NCBI RefSeq assembly: GCF_008086045.1
Contig: NZ_VSEY01000027.1
Coordinates: 1-64,000 of the forward strand
Source: Nonomuraea sp. PA05
Lineage (GTDB): Bacteria > Actinomycetota > Actinomycetes > Streptosporangiales > Streptosporangiaceae
Length of the DNA stretch: 64,000 nt
Direction: 5' to 3'
The notes beneath the pieces are model-generated. The model was given only the letters and a program-made list of their open reading frames with translations, had not been told where the DNA came from and made no database searches. Positions 61,868 through 64,000 of this stretch are shown here, piece by piece. How positions within the stretch are numbered: the stretch's first letter is position 1; the number at the start of each line of letters is the position of its first letter. The position numbers were made by a program, and so were the translations under genes.

Positions 61868-63420
61868 CCGGGTCACCGGGGTCCGATGTCCAGGCCGTAC
61901 GGGCGTATCTGCGGTCGCGCGGCCGCGCCCCCGCCGGCCTGATGGACCGCTACGTCTCCGTCTTCTCCCTGCTCCTGTTCATCGCCGTAGCAGGCAAGCC
62001 CCTGTCGGACGTGCTCGCCGGCCTGGCCGTGCCCGGCGAGCCCGCGCGCATGGGAGCCGGGGTGGCGTTGCTCGCACTCGCCCTCGCCGGGTCGCTGGCC
62101 GCGGCCCGCAACGCGGGGCCGGTGCTGCTGTCCGGGGCCGACGCCTCCTGGCTGCTGCTCTCCCCGCTGAACAGGCGGCACGTGCTGGGCCGTACGGCGC
62201 GGCTGCTGTTCGGCATCGCGGCGGTGGCCGGCGTGGTGCTCGGGGTGGGCCTGCTGGCCGTGCTGGGCGCGCCGGACCAGCTCGTGTGGCGGGTACTGGG
62301 CGCGCTGGTCGTGGGTGTGTCGGCGGCGGTGGGCGGGATGGCGCTGGCCGTGCTGGGGCAGGCGTCCTCGTCGTGGCGGCTGTGGCTGAGCGGCGCGATC
62401 GCCGTGTTGCTGGTGCTGGCGGTGGTGGCGGTGACCGGTCAGCTCCGCACGGTGCTGGCCATCGCGGCGGCTGCCCCGCTGAGCGCTCTCGCCGCCGCCG
62501 TGTCCGGCGCCGCTGTGGTGTCCGGCCTGCTGGTACGGCAGGCGTGGGTGTCGCTCGAACGCATCCCCACCCGTACGCTCGTGGCCTCCTCGACCAGGGC
62601 CGGGCACGTGGCGGGGGCGGCCGTGTCGCTCGATCCCGGCGCGCTCACCTGGATCGCCGAGGACAACCACTGGCGGGCCAGGAAGCTCGCCTCCCGGCGC
62701 TGGCCGTCGCTGCCCGCGCCGTTCGCGCTGGCCTGGCAGGACTGGCGGCGGCTGGTCCGCAGGCGGGGACGGCTGGTTGGGGTGGCGGCGACTGCCGCGC
62801 TGCCCGCGGTGCTGGCGCAGGCCGGAGGGTCTCCGGTGGCCCTGGGGGTGGCCGTGCTCGGGGGCGCGCTGGCGGTGGCGTCGATCGGCACGTCCGGGGC
62901 GCGCCGGGACGCCGACAACCCGGCCCTGGCCCGGCTGATCGGGGTCGGCCACCGGCAGGCGCTGGCGGCCCGCGCGGTGCTGCCCGGGCTCCTGGCGGGG
63001 ACGTGGGCGGCGCTGGCACTCACCGGCCTCGCCTTGGGTCCGGGCCTCACCTTGGGGCCGGGCCTCGCCTTGGGGCCGGGCCTCGCCTTGGGGCCGGCCC
63101 TCGGCGGTGGGGCGTGGTGGTCGTTCGGGCCGCTGGCCGCGCCCGCGCTCGCCGCCGCGGCCCTGCGGATGGCCAGGCGCGCCCCCGTGGACCACTCCAT
63201 GCCGGTCATCGACACGCCGCAGGGCGCGATCCCCACCGGTCCGCTCTTCTGGGCGGCCACCGGACCAGATCTGGCCCTGGTCGGCTGCCTCCCGGCCGCC
63301 GCCGCGCTGGTCTTCCAGCCGACGGCCCTGGCCCCGTTCCTGGTGGCACAGGGGGTGGTGAGCGCGGTGGTGCTGACGGGGTTCGTGTGGCGGGCGCGTT
63401 CCGGCGGGATGAGGAAGTGA
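61864..63420 (+). CDS. ABC-2-like membrane partner (DUF6297-type)
   Basis: The 518-residue protein has about ten hydrophobic segments in two halves, separated by a cytosolic region near residues 235-300 (WIAEDNHWRARKLASRRWPS). It resembles actinobacterial membrane proteins paired with an ABC ATPase and now called DUF6297. It probably forms an exporter with the upstream ATPase. An 18-bp in-frame repeat (GLALGP x4) lies in the second half at 63025-63096. Confidence 0.7.
   Translation: MTGSPGSDVQAVRAYLRSRGRAPAGLMDRYVSVFSLLLFIAVAGKPLSDVLAGLAVPGEPARMGAGVALLALALAGSLAAARNAGPVLLSGADASWLLLSPLNRRHVLGRTARLLFGIAAVAGVVLGVGLLAVLGAPDQLVWRVLGALVVGVSAAVGGMALAVLGQASSSWRLWLSGAIAVLLVLAVVAVTGQLRTVLAIAAAAPLSALAAAVSGAAVVSGLLVRQAWVSLERIPTRTLVASSTRAGHVAGAAVSLDPGALTWIAEDNHWRARKLASRRWPSLPAPFALAWQDWRRLVRRRGRLVGVAATAALPAVLAQAGGSPVALGVAVLGGALAVASIGTSGARRDADNPALARLIGVGHRQALAARAVLPGLLAGTWAALALTGLALGPGLTLGPGLALGPGLALGPALGGGAWWSFGPLAAPALAAAALRMARRAPVDHSMPVIDTPQGAIPTGPLFWAATGPDLALVGCLPAAAALVFQPTALAPFLVAQGVVSAVVLTGFVWRARSGGMRK
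63025..63096 (+). repeat. Four 18-bp coding repeats (GLALGP)
   Basis: GGCCTCGCCTTGGGGCCG occurs four times head to tail with one or two changes, in frame, in a loop or membrane edge of the ABC partner protein. Confidence 0.9.
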
Positions 63421-63426
63421 CAGGGG

Positions 63427-63918
63427 TCAGGCCACGTACACGTCGCTCGGCACGCCTCCGTACGGAATGGTCCGGTCCTTGTGCATGCCCGCCCGTTCCG
63501 CCACCCGGTGCGACGGCAGATTCACGTCCCTGATCACGGCCACCACGGTGCCCAGCCCCTTGCCCACCCGCAGCGCGGCCCGGGCGAGCTCGACGGCGTA
63601 GCCGTGCCCCCACGCCGACGGCCGGAAGCGGTAGTACAGGTTCAGCACCTCGGCCCCGTCCACGACGGCGTGCCGCAGCCCGCCGAAGCCGAGGACGCGC
63701 GGATCCTGCGGCAGGCGGGCGGCCCAGTAGCCGAGCCCCCGCTCGTCCCAGTCGGCCAGCCAGAGGTCGAGCATGGCGCGGCTGGACTCCAGCTCGGTGA
63801 CGGGCCCGCCGGGGTGGTGGACGCTGGTGCGCGGGTCGGAGTGGATCTCGTGGACGGCGTCCAGATCGTCCGAAGTCACACGAGATAGCACGAGGCGCGC
63901 CGTCTGTACCACTTCCAT
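63427..63918 (-). CDS. GNAT N-acetyltransferase (RimJ/RimL type)
   Basis: The 163-residue protein has the RimL-like opening VQTARLVLSRVTSDDLDAVH, the acetyl-CoA region YRFRPSAWGHGYAVELARAA, and NLPSHRVAERAGM near the end. Such enzymes acetylate protein N-termini, amino acids or antibiotics. The gene converges with the ABC pair, with only six bases between the stops. The substrate is unknown. Confidence 0.88.
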   Translation of the reverse strand: MEVVQTARLVLSRVTSDDLDAVHEIHSDPRTSVHHPGGPVTELESSRAMLDLWLADWDERGLGYWAARLPQDPRVLGFGGLRHAVVDGAEVLNLYYRFRPSAWGHGYAVELARAALRVGKGLGTVVAVIRDVNLPSHRVAERAGMHKDRTIPYGGVPSDVYVA

Positions 63919-63956
63919 GCTTTCAGGGTATTCAGGCGCCCCCGCCGCGAAAAGCG

Positions 63957-64000
63957 CTACTTCTTGGTCTTGTCGGCGGCGCTGGAGTCGGTGGACAGCG
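63957..64000 (-). CDS. C-terminal end of a gene cut by the window edge
   Basis: The last bases encode, on the minus strand, a tail LSTDSSAADKTKK followed by TAG at 63959-63957. Only 13 residues are visible, so the product cannot be identified. The lysine-rich end suggests a charged C-terminus. Confidence 0.4.
   Translation of the reverse strand, partial: LSTDSSAADKTKK

Overview
The window is a very GC-rich actinobacterial chromosome segment with frequent GTG starts, four-base ATGA/GTGA overlaps between genes, DUF397/DUF5753 regulator pairs, several PknB-type kinases and complete urt and ure clusters. The gene content best fits a filamentous actinomycete of the Streptosporangiales, possibly Nonomuraea-like; this is an inference from content, not a database result. 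The first ~120 bases are C-rich low-complexity sequence of the kind seen at a contig end, so the first gene lacks a readable 5' end. No rRNA, tRNA, CRISPR array, insertion sequence or prophage was seen.

Layout. 0.15-3.2 kb: an amide-nitrogen set (AmiC/UrtA-like binding protein, APC permease, acetamidase/formamidase). 3.2-8.3 kb: secreted trypsin-like protease, oxidoreductases, a TetR gene with an operator array, a PadR/membrane-protein pair. 8.3-12.8 kb: an operon of MFS exporter, PEP-utilising/rifampin-phosphotransferase-like enzyme and TetR. 12.8-15.5 kb: leuA behind a leucine-rich leader peptide, then a dimethylarginase. 15.5-22.6 kb: DUF2630, a two-domain GNAT, a Ser/Thr kinase with a degenerate GH6 ectodomain, an MFS carrier and a two-component system. 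22.6-29.8 kb: an accessory stretch with an alkylmercury-lyase-like protein, TAXI solute-binding lipoprotein, a damaged HigBA-like module, a second toxin-antitoxin pair, a Mut7-C protein and several hypothetical or regulator genes.

29.7-39.3 kb is a urea island: urtABCDE on the minus strand and ureABCFGD on the plus strand, divergent from one intergenic region, together giving uptake and hydrolysis of urea. 39.4-56.8 kb is the conserved actinobacterial housekeeping run hrcA-dnaJ-rsmE ... HIT-phoH-ybeY-corC-(cytidine deaminase-like)-Nudix-era, with hemW nearby; phoH carries a class 3 intein and hrcA a CIRCE operator. 56.8-64 kb holds a StyA-like flavin monooxygenase, a secreted GH18 chitinase behind a perfect palindrome, a MOSC protein, an ABC transporter pair and a GNAT.

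The most unusual object is the receptor-type kinase at 16.9-19.1 kb, whose extracellular part is a GH6 cellulase fold with the catalytic acid and the second key Asp both replaced, suggesting a carbohydrate-sensing pseudo-enzyme. A second theme is a recurrent set of codon-phased tandem repeats (12-18 bp units, one longer) in at least six genes.
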